Positions 32,442 through 33,486 of a DNA stretch of 33,486 bases are shown here, in pieces. The notes beneath the pieces were generated by a model. That model saw only the letters and a list, made by a program, of their open reading frames with translations, made no database searches and was not told where the DNA came from. Where the stretch lies: positions 1 through 33,486 of the forward strand of contig CAIWRI010000069.1 of NCBI GenBank assembly GCA_903915035.1, given 5' to 3'. A program made the position numbers and the translations under genes. The stretch comes from an uncultured Nitrosomonadales bacterium. GTDB lineage: Bacteria; Pseudomonadota; Gammaproteobacteria; Burkholderiales; Gallionellaceae. Each line of letters opens with the position of its first letter. Position 1 is the stretch's first letter.

Positions 32442-33116
32442 TTATGCAGTTTTTTTGCGACGTACCATGAAACCCAGCAGACCCAAACCACCCAGCATCA
32501 TGCCGTAACTATCTGCTTCCGGAACAGCTGAAACAGACGCTGGGGAAACAGCGGTGTAGTTATAAGTAACAGTAAGCTGCGCACCGGAGTAATTGCTAAT
32601 ATCAGCAGTTAAATTTGATGTATTGGCGCCAGCAAGAGAAAAACCGGTTGTAGTGACCATATTGCCAGCAATGCTGCCTGTACCAATCCAACTGCTCAGA
32701 TCGGTATTCAATGTCTGGTTATCCGTAGCAGCGGTGGTCGTCTTCAGGCCGGTACTCACTGTTGCGCCACTAGCAATATTGTTTACCTTAAGGTTTGACA
32801 ACGAAGCATCAATTTCGCTTGAATACGCACTGCCGACATTAACGTCAACAAGTGAAATACCTGAAAAACGAACATTTGACGCAGTGCTTGTACCATTGTT
32901 GGTAAGAGCTGCTGTTATATTGCTAGTGCCTGAGAAAGAAAAAGTGACATCATTGAGCGTGCCCAATGAACTGTTAAATTGGTTGACACTAAAGTCATTA
33001 TTCCAATCCGTTAAACCCATGCCTTGGGAAAATGTTTGGGTCTCAGTCGCTGCTTGTGCATAACCGGCAGCCAGTGACAATGCGGAAAGGGTTGCAGCAA
33101 GGATAATTTTTTTCAT
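32442..33116 (-). CDS. PEP-CTERM sorted exported protein (choice-of-anchor E-like)
   Basis: A 224-residue secreted protein. The signal peptide MKKIILAATLSALSLAAGYAQA is followed by a Thr/Ser/Asn-rich beta-sandwich body beginning TQTFSQGMG, with FNSSLGTLNDVTFSFSGTS, the pattern of the choice-of-anchor E domain. The C-terminus is a PEP-CTERM sorting signal: VPEADSYGMMLGG, a hydrophobic helix, then RRKK. PEP-CTERM proteins are processed by an exosortase and become part of the extracellular or surface matrix. ATG 33116 was preferred over 33128 because it gives a standard signal peptide. Its leader carries a GEMM-type riboswitch and a sigma-70 promoter. Confidence 0.9.
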   Translation of the reverse strand: MKKIILAATLSALSLAAGYAQAATETQTFSQGMGLTDWNNDFSVNQFNSSLGTLNDVTFSFSGTSNITAALTNNGTSTASNVRFSGISLVDVNVGSAYSSEIDASLSNLKVNNIASGATVSTGLKTTTAATDNQTLNTDLSSWIGTGSIAGNMVTTTGFSLAGANTSNLTADISNYSGAQLTVTYNYTAVSPASVSAVPEADSYGMMLGGLGLLGFMVRRKKTA

Positions 33117-33127
33117 AATCAATTCCA

Positions 33128-33142
33128 TTCGGTTCGGTTCGG
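33128..33142. repeat. Three tandem TTCGG pentamers
   Basis: TTCGG is repeated three times directly upstream of the PEP-CTERM start (CCGAA on the coding strand). The AACC it contains could pair with the GGTT of the aptamer's 3' strand, so it might take part in the riboswitch expression platform. That is speculative. Confidence 0.4.
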
Positions 33143-33149
33143 TTTAGTA

Positions 33150-33232
33150 AGTTGTTGTAACCTAGCTATCCTCATGACTGAGTAGGACCTATGGCTTTCC
33201 GTCCCCATATTTCTACAGGTTTGGCTAAAGTA
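33150..33232 (-). promoter_or_regulatory. GEMM-I (cyclic di-GMP-I) riboswitch, possibly a variant
   Basis: Read on the minus strand, the leader follows the Vibrio Vc2 aptamer segment by segment. AAACC comes first. A stem CCTGTA-GAAA-TATGGG (33219 to 33204) carries the GAAA tetraloop. GACGGAAAGCC follows (Vc2 has GACGCAAAGCC). A second stem pairs GGTCCT (33189-33184) with AGGATAGC (33172-33165), and AGGTTAC (33163-33157) keeps the UUAC that holds the ligand-contacting cytosine. The base corresponding to Vc2 G20 is unclear, because the sequence reads AGCCAAACC, not GGGCAAACC. Ligand preference is therefore uncertain. It would control translation or transcription of the PEP-CTERM gene. Confidence 0.78.
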
Positions 33233-33264
33233 TTTATGTTTTATCAAAGTTCAGCAGCAAGATA

Positions 33265-33293
33265 ATAATATCAAAATGTCTCCTCTGAGTCAA
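33265..33293 (-). promoter_or_regulatory. Sigma-70 promoter of the PEP-CTERM gene
   Basis: On the minus strand TTGACT, a 17-bp spacer and TATTAT form a near-consensus promoter. Transcription would start near 33257, giving a leader of about 140 nt that contains the whole GEMM-like aptamer. Confidence 0.7.
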
Positions 33294-33486
33294 TAACATT
33301 TTTTAAAAAAGTTTTAACGTAAAACTCGCGCAGGCATTCGTCAGTTACAGTCCATCAAGCATATTGTTTCGTCGTTTAAATCGCGTTATTGTTCGTTCCA
33401 GAGGGTAGCCGGGTTTCTCAGCATGAAGTAAACGGTGAGCGGCTTGAAAAAACAGGCAAGCAGGAGCGCTCACCGGGTAAGCGGTA
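33294..33486. other. Gene-free right edge with hairpins
   Basis: No open frame is supported here. AGTTTTA-N3-TAAAACT (33310-33326) is a 7-bp hairpin next to a TTTTTTAAAAAA run. It could be the terminator of a neighbouring gene outside the window. Confidence 0.5.
33433..33475. repeat. Bulged inverted repeat (CGGTGAGCG ... CGCTCACCG)
   Basis: CGGTGAGCG (33433-33441) pairs with CGCTCACCG (33467-33475). Next to it GCTTG (33442-33446) pairs with CAAGC (33457-33461), leaving a 5-nt bulge (AGGAG) on one side. This extended imperfect hairpin is reminiscent of REP-like intergenic elements. It could also be part of a feature cut by the window edge. Confidence 0.45.

Noticed and set aside
1-33486. CRISPR arrays, tRNA or rRNA genes, insertion sequences, prophage genes
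   Set aside because: None seen. The only regular repeats are the 42-bp coding units, the gvpA duplication and the TTCGG pentamers. No transposase or integrase is encoded.

Overview
The window carries one large gas vesicle (gvp) locus on the plus strand (about 3.0-21.7 kb). A minus-strand c-di-GMP signalling gene and a decayed HD-GYP gene lie to its left. Two tripartite export systems and a PEP-CTERM surface-protein gene lie to its right. The PEP-CTERM/exosortase-type protein, RND/NodT-type efflux genes, NtrC/sigma-54 regulation and the Serratia-like set of gvp accessory genes point to a Gram-negative proteobacterium. A planktonic freshwater betaproteobacterium is my best guess. No rRNA, tRNA or other phylogenetic marker is present, so this is an inference from gene content.

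Left flank (1-3015): a frameshifted, truncated REC-HD-GYP remnant, then a minus-strand hemerythrin-PAS-GGDEF diguanylate cyclase whose C-terminus is extended by five 14-residue (42-bp) tandem repeats. About 870 bp without a gene separates it from the gvp locus and contains several dyads.

Gas vesicle locus, part 1 (3016-13523): a tightly packed, partly overlapping run. It encodes an unknown gvp-associated protein, an NtrC-type sigma-54 activator, a GvpH-like Hsp20, a CDC48-like double AAA+ ATPase, a GvpF/L protein, a soluble PAS histidine kinase, a stand-alone receiver, a GvpF/L protein fused to a J-domain, and a dedicated Hsp70. Part 2 (13691-17193): a good sigma-54 promoter drives two gvpA copies with identical protein sequence. 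They are followed by two GvpC-like repeat/helical proteins, gvpN, a gvpV-like gene and a small basic ORF. Part 3 (17290-21684): a third gvpF/L, gvpG, a tandem Get3/ArsA-type ATPase with a CxxC motif in each half, a small TPR-like protein, and the GvpA-family minor proteins and gvpK (gvpS-like, gvpK, gvpJ).

How they may work together: phospho-GvrA-like activator with sigma-54 would switch on gvpA. The locus also encodes an unusually complete private chaperone set: Hsp20, CDC48-like unfoldase, J-domain + Hsp70, TPR protein, Get3-like ATPase and GvpN AAA+. The J-protein/Hsp70, TPR and Get3 combination resembles the parts list of the eukaryotic GET pathway for handing over hydrophobic client proteins. 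My main hypothesis is a GET-like relay for the very hydrophobic GvpA family.

Right flank (21885-33486): a DevBCA/MacB-type ABC exporter with its own lipoprotein outer-membrane factor, then an RND pump operon (pump, adaptor, outer-membrane factor). A strong bidirectional terminator follows. Last is a minus-strand PEP-CTERM gene (choice-of-anchor E type) preceded by a sigma-70 promoter and a leader that closely matches the GEMM-I (c-di-GMP-I) riboswitch. c-di-GMP signalling genes therefore occur at both ends of the window.
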